Positions 1 to 5,965 of a stretch of 19,239 nucleotides of DNA are shown piece after piece; the stretch's first letter is position 1, and every line of letters begins with the position of its first letter. The notes beneath the pieces are model-generated. The model was not told the DNA's origin. It did no database searches and worked only from the letters and a program-made list of their open reading frames with translations. The DNA is taken from assembly GCA_964383465.1 (NCBI GenBank), contig CAYLGT010000015.1, forward strand, positions 1-19,239, given 5' to 3'. The translations under genes and the position numbers were made by a program. The stretch comes from CAYLGT01 sp964383465 (GTDB taxonomy: Bacteria; Patescibacteriota; Saccharimonadia; Saccharimonadales; Saccharimonadaceae).

Positions 1-16
1 ATCCGAACCGACCACA

Positions 17-37
17 GACCCCGCTCTCGGCGGGGTC
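17..37 (+). terminator. Hairpin, possible terminator of an upstream gene
   Basis: A perfect 8-bp GC-rich stem (17-24 with 30-37, loop TCTCG) is followed by TTAAAATTT, a poor U-tract. It probably ends a gene lying left of the window on the plus strand. The weak U-tract keeps confidence moderate. Confidence 0.5.
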
Positions 38-54
38 TTAAAATTTGTCATATA

Positions 55-101
55 AAAAATAGGGGGGGTGGACTAGAAACGTACTGTTTCTAGTCCACCC
101 C
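55..101 (-). terminator. Intrinsic terminator of the HTH gene
   Basis: A perfect 16-bp stem (65-80 with 86-101, loop GTACT). On the minus strand it is followed by CCCTATTTTTTAT, a good U-tract. It sits just after the stop codon of the minus-strand HTH gene and is the obvious end of that transcript. Confidence 0.85.
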
Positions 102-108
102 GGACGTT

Positions 109-450
109 CTACCCGTGCTCGTCACACTTGCCGGTTGCCGGAAGTTCTACGAAGCACACAGGACAGGCGGCCGTCGACGCTTGTCGACGAAAGTCGTTCA
201 TGTTCTTGCCGGGTGGCTTGCCGCTTGTTGAAAGCGGCTTGGGCCAGTCGATGTTCTCGACTGGTATGCCGAGTGCTGCGGCAAGCAAGGCGGCTGTCTG
301 CTCGTGAATACTCCGAGTCTCCGTAGGCGACAGAATGGAGTACAAACGCGTTTTTGACAATCCCGCTCGACTGGCGAGTTCAGTCTTTGACAGCCCGGAA
401 CGACGGACGGCCTCTTCCAGCTTTACTTTGGTCACAGGTGCATGGCGCAA
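109..450 (-). CDS. Small HTH (XRE-like) protein with C-terminal zinc-binding motif
   Basis: This 113-residue protein has an N-terminal helix-turn-helix region (about residues 9-65; LSKTELASRAGLSKTRLYSI), resembling XRE/Cro-type DNA-binding domains. A linker leads to a C-terminal CPVC-x9-CDEH motif (Cys96, Cys99, Cys109, His112), which looks like a small zinc finger or zinc ribbon. The start is a TTG at 448-450, chosen because a perfect AGGAGG (456-461) lies 5 nt upstream. A promoter with a consensus -10 lies at 500-528 and a strong terminator follows. It is divergent from the GIY-YIG gene, so it could regulate the shared intergenic region; that is inference. The target is unknown. Confidence 0.75.
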   Translation of the reverse strand: MRHAPVTKVKLEEAVRRSGLSKTELASRAGLSKTRLYSILSPTETRSIHEQTAALLAAALGIPVENIDWPKPLSTSGKPPGKNMNDFRRQASTAACPVCFVELPATGKCDEHG

Positions 451-499
451 TCCAACCTCCTGGTAAGAACAGGCGAGTTATGGGTCTCACGACTAATAT

Positions 500-528
500 A
501 TTATAGTATATTTGACTAAAGTTAGCAA
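500..528 (-). promoter_or_regulatory. Promoter of the HTH gene (minus strand)
   Basis: On the minus strand TTGCTA (523-528), a 17-bp spacer, then a perfect TATAAT (500-505). Predicted transcription starts near 493, about 43 nt before the TTG start codon. The element overlaps the region that must also drive the divergent GIY-YIG gene. Confidence 0.7.
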
Positions 529-544
529 TAGTCGGAGTGTGAAG

Positions 545-988
545 ATGAGCAGTATAATTATGAATATGAAACATCGTTGGACACTCTATGTGCTGAAACT
601 TGAGTCGGGTAAATGGTATGTGGGCATAACTTCTAAATCACCCGAAGAGCGGTTTAAGGAGCATCTAGCAAAAAAACGAAGCGCGTACTGGACGATGAGG
701 TATAGGCCGATTGCGATAGAGCTTGTGGAAGATCTCGGAGTGGTAAGCAAGGAGCACGCTGAAAAGTACGAAAGCAAAATTACTCGGTCGCTCATGAAAG
801 AACGAGGCATAAACAATGTGCGAGGTGGGGATTTACGGCATGTTGAAGAGTATGTGCAAGGATTTGGGTATTTCTGGTCAAAGGATAATCTACGAGATGT
901 CTTCACGATGATATTTATCTTGCTGCTACTAGGCTTGCTGATGGTGGACAAGTACATCGTGCAGTTCATTCCAGGTGGGGTAAGATAG
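545..988 (+). CDS. GIY-YIG nuclease-like protein with C-terminal membrane segment
   Basis: The 147-residue protein begins with a degenerate GIY-YIG core: LYVL (14-17) and WYVGIT (24-29), then SPEERFKEHL with the conserved Arg36, and later a Glu/Lys-rich helix ending INNVRGG. GIY-YIG domains cut DNA as repair nucleases, homing enzymes or restriction enzymes; single-domain bacterial members are mostly uncharacterised. A strongly hydrophobic stretch (IFILLLLGLLMV) near residues 120-133 predicts one transmembrane helix or hydrophobic anchor, unusual for this fold. The ATG at 545 was chosen over an upstream TTG (512) because GGAG (534-537) precedes it by 7 nt. ATGs at 560 and 566 are alternatives. 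It ends 4 nt before msrB, so the two are probably co-transcribed. Confidence 0.75.
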   Translation: MSSIIMNMKHRWTLYVLKLESGKWYVGITSKSPEERFKEHLAKKRSAYWTMRYRPIAIELVEDLGVVSKEHAEKYESKITRSLMKERGINNVRGGDLRHVEEYVQGFGYFWSKDNLRDVFTMIFILLLLGLLMVDKYIVQFIPGGVR

Positions 989-992
989 TCAA

Positions 993-1355
993 ATGAACGA
1001 ACTAACCCCCGAGGAAAAACGAGTCATCCTGGACAAGGGCACGGAAGCGCCATGGACAGGTGAGTTGTTGGATGAGAAGCGTACTGGAACGTATGTGTGT
1101 CGGCAGTGCGGCGCTGAGCTGTATGCCTCGAAAGACAAGTTTGACTCGCACTGTGGCTGGCCGAGTTTTGACGACGAGTTGCCAGGCGCGGTAAAGCGCA
1201 CACTCGACGCTGACGGTATGCGAACGGAAATCACCTGTGCGAATTGTGGCGGGCACCTGGGTCATGTGTTTGAAGGCGAAGGCCTGACGGACAAAAACAT
1301 CCGCCACTGCGTGAACTCGATCAGCATGCGGTTTATCCCGGCCGATAAGTCGTAA
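993..1355 (+). CDS. msrB: Peptide-methionine (R)-S-oxide reductase MsrB
   Basis: MsrB reduces the R epimer of methionine sulfoxide in oxidised proteins, usually with thioredoxin as reductant. The 120-residue protein is a complete single domain. Visible features are the structural zinc ligands CRQC (Cys36, Cys39) and CANC (Cys82, Cys85), the resolving-cysteine region HCGWPSF (Cys54), GGHLGHVF, and the catalytic Cys106 in RHCVNSISMRF. The ATG lies 4 nt after the GIY-YIG stop. The nearest purine-rich SD candidate (AGGTGG, 973-978) is rather far at 14 nt. The next feature downstream is the metK promoter and riboswitch, so the transcript could be a GIY-YIG/msrB operon. A remnant of the partner enzyme MsrA lies at 3042-3131. 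Confidence 0.95.
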   Translation: MNELTPEEKRVILDKGTEAPWTGELLDEKRTGTYVCRQCGAELYASKDKFDSHCGWPSFDDELPGAVKRTLDADGMRTEITCANCGGHLGHVFEGEGLTDKNIRHCVNSISMRFIPADKS

Positions 1356-1372
1356 AGCTATAAAAGCGCCCA

Positions 1373-1381
1373 TGCTATACT
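1373..1381 (+). promoter_or_regulatory. Extended -10 promoter of metK leader
   Basis: TGC followed by TATACT (1376-1381) forms an extended -10. The same TGCTATACT string precedes the NUDIX gene and yqeY. No good -35 is visible. Predicted transcription starts near 1388, just before the SAM-I aptamer. Confidence 0.65.
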
Positions 1382-1399
1382 AGTTTTTGTTAACAATTC

Positions 1400-1531
1400 G
1401 GCATATCAAGAAGCGGGGAGAGAACTGACTCTATGAACCGCTCGCAACCTACATATGCAAGGTGCGAAATTCAGCCCGAAAGGGAAAGATGTAAACAACT
1501 TGATGTGCCGTCCAAGAAAGGACGGTTTTTT
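1400..1531 (+). promoter_or_regulatory. SAM-I (S-box) riboswitch controlling metK
   Basis: The leader matches the SAM-I consensus: ATCAAGA at the 5' side, P2 formed by AGCGG/CCGCT and AGAG/CTCT with ATGAA of the kink-turn, GCAACC, a P3 ACCT/AGGT, AAGGTGCGAAAT, P4 CCC-GAAA-GGG and AAAGAT closing P1 (1403-1407 with 1488-1492). An alternative 8-bp helix pairs 1400-1407 with 1502-1509. It uses the 5' strand of P1 and the first two bases of the terminator stem, so it is exclusive with both. Binding of SAM should free the terminator and switch metK off. This is feedback control of SAM synthesis. The structure is read by eye; the mechanism is inferred from the family. Confidence 0.9.
1508..1531 (+). 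terminator. Riboswitch terminator abutting the metK start
   Basis: CCGTCC, loop AAGAAA, GGACGG and six T (1526-1531), ending 2 nt before the metK ATG. The only SD-like sequence (AAAGGA, 1517-1522) is in the loop and 3' arm of the hairpin, so the same fold would both end transcription and hide the ribosome site. Confidence 0.9.
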
Positions 1532-1533
1532 GT

Positions 1534-2493
1534 ATGGCAAATCTCAGAACAGCGGAAAGTGTCAGCCCGAAGCACCCCGATAAACTTTGCGACCAGATAT
1601 CTGACGCGATACTCGACGCATACCTAGCGGGTGATTCAGAGTCACGCGTCGCAGTAGAAGCAGTTGGTGGTCATGGCAAGGTGTTTGTGGTTGGTGAAGT
1701 GACTAGCAGTGTGCACCCGGAAATCGAACCGATTGTGCACAGGATCGCTGGCGATGTAGAGATCGAAGTGCGACTCGTCAAACAAAGTCCAGAAATCGCA
1801 CGTGGTGTCGACACGGGCGGTGCTGGTGACCAGGGGATTATGACCGGGTATGCCTGCGACGAGACACCAGAAAAACTGCCGCTTGAAACAGTACTTTCCC
1901 GCAGCCTCAACCGGTACCTGTACGAACGCTGGCCGTATGACGGCAAAACTCAGGTAACGCTTCGTGATGGAGTGCTGACGGAAGTTGTCGCCAGTTTTCA
2001 AAACGCACCTCATGACGAACTAAAAGCTGCCGCCGAAGCATGGCTCACCGCTCAGGGAGCTCACGACGTGACCCTGCACATAAACCCGACCGGAGATTGG
2101 TCGCAAGGTGGGTTTGACGCGGACACGGGTTTGACTGGACGCAAACTAGTCGTTGACAACTACGGCCCACGCATACCGATCGGCGGAGGGTGCTTTAGTG
2201 GCAAAGACGCCAGTAAAGTTGACCGCAGCGCGGCGTATATGGCCCGAAAAATTGCGCTCGACTACCTGAAAAAGCGCAGCGCGCATGAAGTGAGTGTTCA
2301 GCTGGCGTACAGCATCGGTGTTGCTCAGCCACTTGAAGCCACTGTGGTGGTCGACGGTGTGTCAGAAATTGTCGAAGGGTATGACCTGACTCCGGCCGGT
2401 ATCGCGCAGCTTCTCGACCTGAAACGACCGCAGTTTGAACAAACTGCTCGGTATGGTCACTTCGGCCACAGTGAGTTTACCTGGGAGAACTAA
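1534..2493 (+). CDS. metK: S-adenosylmethionine synthetase, short form
   Basis: MetK makes SAM from methionine and ATP. The 319-residue protein keeps the family landmarks: SPKHPDK (catalytic His14, Asp16), a GEVT segment, GAGDQG (96-101), INPTG, TGLTGRK, the P-loop-like GGGCFSGKD (217-225) followed by KVDRSAAYMAR, and the C-terminal YGHFG (307-311). The usual bacterial length is about 380-400. Against E. coli MetK the missing residues are spread over shortened loops, mainly in the first and central domains, rather than lost as one block. The start ATG immediately follows the riboswitch terminator. Expression should fall when SAM is plentiful. Identity is certain from the motifs; that the short form is active is inference. 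Confidence 0.96.
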   Translation: MANLRTAESVSPKHPDKLCDQISDAILDAYLAGDSESRVAVEAVGGHGKVFVVGEVTSSVHPEIEPIVHRIAGDVEIEVRLVKQSPEIARGVDTGGAGDQGIMTGYACDETPEKLPLETVLSRSLNRYLYERWPYDGKTQVTLRDGVLTEVVASFQNAPHDELKAAAEAWLTAQGAHDVTLHINPTGDWSQGGFDADTGLTGRKLVVDNYGPRIPIGGGCFSGKDASKVDRSAAYMARKIALDYLKKRSAHEVSVQLAYSIGVAQPLEATVVVDGVSEIVEGYDLTPAGIAQLLDLKRPQFEQTARYGHFGHSEFTWEN

Positions 2494-2561
2494 CTGCTAT
2501 ACTAAAACCACTATGATTTCCTAAGAAATCCTCTATGCGTAGACGTTTGGACGAGCCAAAC
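2476..2561 (+). promoter_or_regulatory. Promoter and hairpin-rich leader of the NUDIX gene
   Basis: TTTACC (2476-2481), 16 bp, then TGC-TATACT (2495-2503), overlapping the metK stop. The predicted start is near 2510, giving a leader of about 100 nt. The leader holds two perfect hairpins: GATTTC/GAAATC (2515-2530, loop CTAA) and GTTTGG/CCAAAC (2545-2561, loop ACGAG). No known riboswitch class was recognised. Confidence 0.55.
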
Positions 2562-2610
2562 CACTAGCGCCCTCGAATATCACTCAATATACGAAAGGGT
2601 ACTAACAAGC

Positions 2611-3045
2611 ATGAAGAGAATCATCACAGTTCGCGGGATGGTTATAAAAGACGGAAAGATGTACGCGCAGCGTCTGAAGACGGGCGATGGCGAAAACGAT
2701 TTCTGGTGTACGCCTGGTGGGAAACTGGACGAGCATGAATCACTTCTCGATGGCCTCCAGCGTGAGATGATCGAAGAAACTGGCGTGAGAGCGGAGATAG
2801 GAAAGTTGCTGTTCATGCAGCAATTTGACGATGGCGAAAACGAATTTCTTGAGTTTTTCTACGAGATCAAAAACGCTGATGACTACGAGCATGTCGACCT
2901 CAGCGCGACGACACATGGTGAGCTCGAAGTTTCGCGTCATGGATTTATAGACCCGAAGGTTGAACGTGTGCTGCCGGAGTGTATTTCGGAGCTCGACTTG
3001 GAGAACCTAGGCTCTCAGGACGTGAGTCTGTTTAGCTACCTCTAG
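2611..3045 (+). CDS. NUDIX hydrolase
   Basis: NUDIX enzymes hydrolyse nucleoside diphosphates linked to another group, in nucleotide-pool cleaning or signalling. The 144-residue protein carries a perfect NUDIX box at residues 37-59 (G-x5-E-x7-REMIEETGV), with the metal-binding REMIEE core. N-terminal RGMVIKDGKMYAQRL and FWCTPGG fit the mutator-type fold. Nothing visible decides the substrate. The SD is GAAAGGG (2593-2599), 11 nt from the ATG. It has its own promoter downstream of metK. Its stop codon overlaps the end of the msrA remnant on the other strand. Family assignment is firm, specificity unknown. Confidence 0.92.
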   Translation: MKRIITVRGMVIKDGKMYAQRLKTGDGENDFWCTPGGKLDEHESLLDGLQREMIEETGVRAEIGKLLFMQQFDDGENEFLEFFYEIKNADDYEHVDLSATTHGELEVSRHGFIDPKVERVLPECISELDLENLGSQDVSLFSYL

Positions 3046-3131
3046 CTTCGTTCGTAGTGGCACGTATAGCCACCGGGGTTTTTGCTTAGGTAGTCCTGGT
3101 GGTAGTCTTCGCCTGGCGTTGCGCGAGTTAT
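3042..3131 (-). pseudogene. msrA C-terminal remnant
   Basis: The minus strand from 3131 encodes 29 codons ending in a TAG at 3042-3044. They read ITRATPGEDYHQDYLSK then NPGGYTCHYERS. This matches the C-terminal tail of peptide-methionine (S)-S-oxide reductase MsrA (the EDYHQxYLxKNPxGY region). Nothing of the catalytic GCFWG domain lies upstream. The fragment is instead in frame with, and separated only by a TAG from, the unrelated 461-residue protein gene. It has no start codon or SD of its own. Most likely a deletion or insertion left this tail behind. A readthrough extension of the upstream protein is possible but unsupported. Confidence 0.75.
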
Positions 3132-4514
3132 CTATGAGCGAGCCTGAATGACTTGTCCTATGAGGGCAAGATTTTCACGCATGTCCTTCGTGTCGCGACC
3201 TGCGCTTGTGTCGTCGGCAATCGTCTGTTTAAACCTATCGACGAGTCGAGCTAGCTCCTCGTTGGTTTTGGCGGCATAGATGTTTATGGTGTCGACTATG
3301 TCCGAGCCGTTTTGACGTCTAATTTCTTTTGAGACGCCGCTGAGTATATTCATGACGTCCATGGCTTGGAGTCTCTCCTCCCATGAAGCCTGTCCAGGGA
3401 GGGGTACTTTGAAGCCACCATATAGCGCGGCGGCGATGTTGCGAGCACCGTCAATAGGCGTTAGGGCGGCAACGATCCGTTGGACCATAGCTGAGTCGGC
3501 TGCTGTTGCATAGGTGACTGCGCCGTCTGTTTCGCCATAAGCATGCTCGGGGCGAAGGCTAGCAAAACGCTGCTCGAACTGTCTTTGGACTGCAGCAAGG
3601 TTCGCCGCTGCACGCTCAACTTCTGTTTCGTCATACCGACGTATGCCGTCTACGATTGAGTCAGCGATGTTATTTCTGATGGCAATGAGTTGTTCGTCGG
3701 AGAAGCGCTCGTAGGGGTCGGCAGATTCTGCGCTTGCCGGAGAGGTTTCGGCAGGGGGTACGACGAGTTGGTGGGTGATACCTTCGCCCATTTTTTGACG
3801 ACGGGCTTCACGCATAGCCTCACCGAACTGCTCGACGGTATCGCGGTGAAATTCTGGCTTTTGAAGTCGTGGATGTGAAGGGTCGACGGGGTCTTTACGC
3901 ATGTCCATGGTCGTGATTTTTGTGATTGGCGACCTAGTGCGGACACGTTTGCCAGTTTGTGGATCGACGCCGAGTACCAACGGCTCACCAACAACCGCTA
4001 CTACATGTTTGAGCATGCTGGAGTCTATGGGGTGCCGCTCTTTGTCGGTTCCAGCGTGAGTAGTGGAGGCGATGTCGAATTTCTGCTTGTTAGCACTGTT
4101 TGACTCTACGGTGCGTCGGATGAGGAGTTGTTGACCGTCTTCGGTCTCCACCATGACATGTGTGATGTCACCGTCGACTTTTCCAAATCTCGTAAAACCC
4201 TGTTCGTCGAGTTTTTTAGGGTCGTCAGGAGCGTCATCGAAAGGAGCACGGATGTTGCTGTCAAACGCAAGTACTCGACCTGGTTTGTCGAGTTCTTCCG
4301 CCCAGCGGGGCATACCTTTTTCGTCTTTGACGATGACGAGATTACCGCCACTCACTCGGGCTGCTTCCCGGAGGCCAAGTTGGAGTGTTTGAGGGTCGGT
4401 GATACTGTCTGGTTTTGTTGCCAGGGCGAGTACTGTCGGGTCTAGTTTGCTGCGCCAGTCTTTTTCGACAGGACGCTGGGCTTCGACAGGGGAGTGGGTG
4501 GTGGTTTCCGTCAT
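3132..4514 (-). CDS. Large hypothetical protein, no family recognised
   Basis: A soluble-looking protein of about 461 residues (465 codons with stop from the TTG start), without signal peptide or membrane segment. I recognise no family. The N-terminal half (roughly residues 40-240) looks like a mixed alpha/beta domain with many charged loops (GGNLVIVKDEKG, HVVAVVGEPLVLGVDPQTG). A Pro/Ala/Ser-rich linker near residue 260 leads to a mainly helical C-terminal region (DPYERFSDEQLIAIRNNIAD to the end). The start could be ATG at 4514 or an in-frame TTG at 4526; neither has an SD, and the predicted transcription start near 4535 allows both. Its stop codon is directly followed in frame by the msrA tail. 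It may be lineage-specific. Confidence 0.75.
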   Translation of the reverse strand: MTETTTHSPVEAQRPVEKDWRSKLDPTVLALATKPDSITDPQTLQLGLREAARVSGGNLVIVKDEKGMPRWAEELDKPGRVLAFDSNIRAPFDDAPDDPKKLDEQGFTRFGKVDGDITHVMVETEDGQQLLIRRTVESNSANKQKFDIASTTHAGTDKERHPIDSSMLKHVVAVVGEPLVLGVDPQTGKRVRTRSPITKITTMDMRKDPVDPSHPRLQKPEFHRDTVEQFGEAMREARRQKMGEGITHQLVVPPAETSPASAESADPYERFSDEQLIAIRNNIADSIVDGIRRYDETEVERAAANLAAVQRQFEQRFASLRPEHAYGETDGAVTYATAADSAMVQRIVAALTPIDGARNIAAALYGGFKVPLPGQASWEERLQAMDVMNILSGVSKEIRRQNGSDIVDTINIYAAKTNEELARLVDRFKQTIADDTSAGRDTKDMRENLALIGQVIQARS

Positions 4515-4541
4515 TTTTATTTTCAAGGTTTCGTTATATAA

Positions 4542-4570
4542 ACATTAGCATAGTTAAGTAAAAAAGTCAA
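4542..4570 (-). promoter_or_regulatory. Promoter of the large hypothetical gene
   Basis: On the minus strand TTGACT (4565-4570), a 17-bp spacer ending in TGC, then TAATGT (4542-4547). The near-consensus -35 and extended -10 make up for the weak hexamer. Predicted start near 4535 gives a leader of only 9 or 21 nt. Confidence 0.6.
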
Positions 4571-4637
4571 GACGAGGCCTCTGTCGGTAGATACAATTGT
4601 ACGGTTGGTTTCTCCAGCTTAATTTCTTTTAAGACAG

Positions 4638-4666
4638 TTGTAAAACGACATCTGTTGTGTTAGAGT
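4638..4666 (+). promoter_or_regulatory. Promoter of rpsU, near-leaderless
   Basis: TTGTAA (4638-4643), 17 bp, TAGAGT (4661-4666). The expected start is near 4673, only 3 nt before the ATG, and there is no SD upstream. Confidence 0.5.
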
Positions 4667-4675
4667 ATTTCGAGT

Positions 4676-4891
4676 ATGATTCAAGTAACACGTAAAGACG
4701 GTAACGAGGCGAACGAGAACCTGATTCGCCGTTTCAACCGCAAAGTACTGCAGTCTGGCGTGCTGAGCACAGTCAAAGCTGGCCAGCGTTTCGCAAAGCC
4801 ACTCAGCAAAGTTGAGCGACGTAAAAAGGCGATCATCCGCCGTGCGCGCAAAGCCGACAAGCTGCAAAAAACCCGCATGGGTCTACGCTAA
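4676..4891 (+). CDS. rpsU: Small ribosomal subunit protein bS21
   Basis: bS21 is a small basic protein of the 30S platform, near the anti-SD end of 16S rRNA. The 71-residue sequence is typical: VTRKDGNEANENLIRRFNRK, a Val-Leu-Ser turn, then a strongly basic helix (KPLSKVERRKKAIIRRARKA). It has a complete, family-normal length. It sits alone between its own promoter and a strong terminator. No SD is visible; with the transcription start placed about 3 nt upstream it may be translated from a near-leaderless mRNA, which would be notable for a protein that binds next to the anti-SD. Confidence 0.93.
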   Translation: MIQVTRKDGNEANENLIRRFNRKVLQSGVLSTVKAGQRFAKPLSKVERRKKAIIRRARKADKLQKTRMGLR

Positions 4892-4912
4892 TCCTTTTAG
4901 CAAAGAGATGAG

Positions 4913-4939
4913 ATGCGACGAAAGTCGCATTTTTCTTTT
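4913..4939 (+). terminator. rpsU intrinsic terminator
   Basis: ATGCGAC, loop GAAA, GTCGCAT, followed by a T-rich run (TTTTCTTTT). A 7-bp perfect stem with a stable tetraloop shortly after the rpsU stop. Confidence 0.9.
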
Positions 4940-4952
4940 GTAAAAACTTTCC

Positions 4953-5475
4953 ATACTTTTGACAGCAAAAGTATCTTCTTGTGCCCAAGAAGCAAGGCCT
5001 TCTTTTCGTCATTGCGCGAAAAGAAACAAAAGCCGCTAGCCACCCTCAGTCTCGCCAAGTGCCCCGAAATGTTTGCGTCGTCGCTGCGGTACGAACCTGG
5101 CTTTCAGCCAGAACCGGCCAAAAACATATGACTATAGTGACTGGTTTTTGGCGCGTCCTCGCGAATGACTCGCCACAAACATCTCGGTGTTTCTTGGGCG
5201 ACTTCACAGCGGCGTTTTAGCCGCAGGCTGTCGCGTGAGTGGCACTCTCGACTGACCCGATTCAGATGTTCGTAAAACACACAATCTAACAAAACCGAGG
5301 ACTGTTTGAGCCAGTCTCTGGCGAGTCCCGCAGGTGATTGTGTGCTTTTACGACAGATGAGTCGAGGCACCAAGAGCTGTGCCTAGCGATCTTTGCTCCT
5401 TTCTGCGCAATGATAGAAAGGAGGCGTTGCTTCTTCCGCCGAAGAAGTGCTGCTGTCTTTGGCAAAAAGAACACC
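4953..5475. repeat. Large non-coding foldback element with inverted hairpin modules
   Basis: No credible gene lies in this stretch. The left arm (4953-5043) has three hairpins in a row: 4953-4960/4967-4974, 4975-4981/4986-4992 and 5000-5008/5017-5025. The right arm is an inverted copy (about 5378-5470) with hairpins 5397-5404/5415-5422, 5430-5436/5441-5447 and 5456-5460/5466-5470. Aligned in opposite orientation, 4975-5044 and 5447-5378 match at about 52 of 70 positions with no gap, and four stem pairs differ in both bases yet still pair. Between the arms are two further foldbacks: 5049-5075 with 5176-5202, containing 5117-5125/5144-5152, and 5272-5286 with 5336-5351. It looks like a REP/BIME- or MITE-like element, or a structured RNA. 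Confidence 0.75.
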
Positions 5476-5480
5476 TTAAC

Positions 5481-5489
5481 TGCTATACT
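5481..5489 (+). promoter_or_regulatory. Extended -10 promoter of the yqeY-adk operon
   Basis: TGC-TATACT, identical to the elements before metK and the NUDIX gene. Predicted start near 5496, leaving a short leader that holds the SD. It lies just outside the right arm of the foldback element. Confidence 0.65.
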
Positions 5490-5512
5490 TTCATATAGAA
5501 AAAGGAGAAAAA

Positions 5513-5965
5513 ATGAATCTCAAAGATCGTATAAACGCTGATCTGAAAACTGCCATGCTGGCGCGGGACGAGTTTCGGACCACGACGCTTCGTGGGCTCA
5601 AAGCTGCCATACTCAACGAAGAGGTGGCAAAAGGCCTGCGTGAAGAAGGGTTAAGCGACGAAGCTATCGAGCAGTTGATAGCGCGAGAGGCAAAGAAGCG
5701 AGATGAAGCAGCTGTGTTGTTTGAGCAGGGTGGTAACCAGGTCAGCGCCGACAAAGAACGAGCCGAAAAGGAACTCCTCGGGGCGTATCTGCCTGAGCAA
5801 ATGAGCGAAGAAGAGCTGAGAGCGCTCGTCGCATCTACGGTTGCAGAGCTACAGCCTGAAGGTATGAAAGACATGGGCCGCGTCATCGGTGCGGTCAAAG
5901 CCAAGGCCGGCAACACTGCTGACGGAGCACTCATCGCTCAGCTCGTAAAGGAATCTCTGGCGTGA
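5513..5965 (+). CDS. yqeY: GatB/YqeY domain protein
   Basis: The 150-residue protein is a stand-alone YqeY domain, related to the C-terminal tRNA-binding tail of the GatB subunit of the tRNA amidotransferase. Typical segments are LKDRINADLKTAMLARDEF, RTTTLRGLKAAI, a helical region with RDEAAVLFEQGG, EKELLGAYLPEQMSEEEL and MKDMGRVIGAVKAKAG with the characteristic Ala/Lys-rich C-terminal helix. Its exact role is not established; a link to tRNA-dependent amidation is inferred from the domain. The start has a strong SD (AAGGAG, 5502-5507) at 5 nt. The stop TGA overlaps the GTG start of the adenylate kinase gene by 4 nt, implying coupled translation. Confidence 0.92.
   Translation: MNLKDRINADLKTAMLARDEFRTTTLRGLKAAILNEEVAKGLREEGLSDEAIEQLIAREAKKRDEAAVLFEQGGNQVSADKERAEKELLGAYLPEQMSEEELRALVASTVAELQPEGMKDMGRVIGAVKAKAGNTADGALIAQLVKESLA

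Noticed and set aside
1433..1627. Short frame starting in the metK leader
   Set aside because: It runs through the SAM-I aptamer and terminator and then into metK in another frame; the riboswitch explains the sequence.
4913..5541. Several open frames inside the foldback region
   Set aside because: They follow hairpin sequence, lack SDs and overlap on both strands; the pattern of paired arms explains the region better than coding.
5963..5965. UGA recoded as glycine (Gracilibacteria/Absconditabacteria code)
   Set aside because: TGA ends YqeY and the 49-aa protein at sensible points and does not occur inside the conserved genes.
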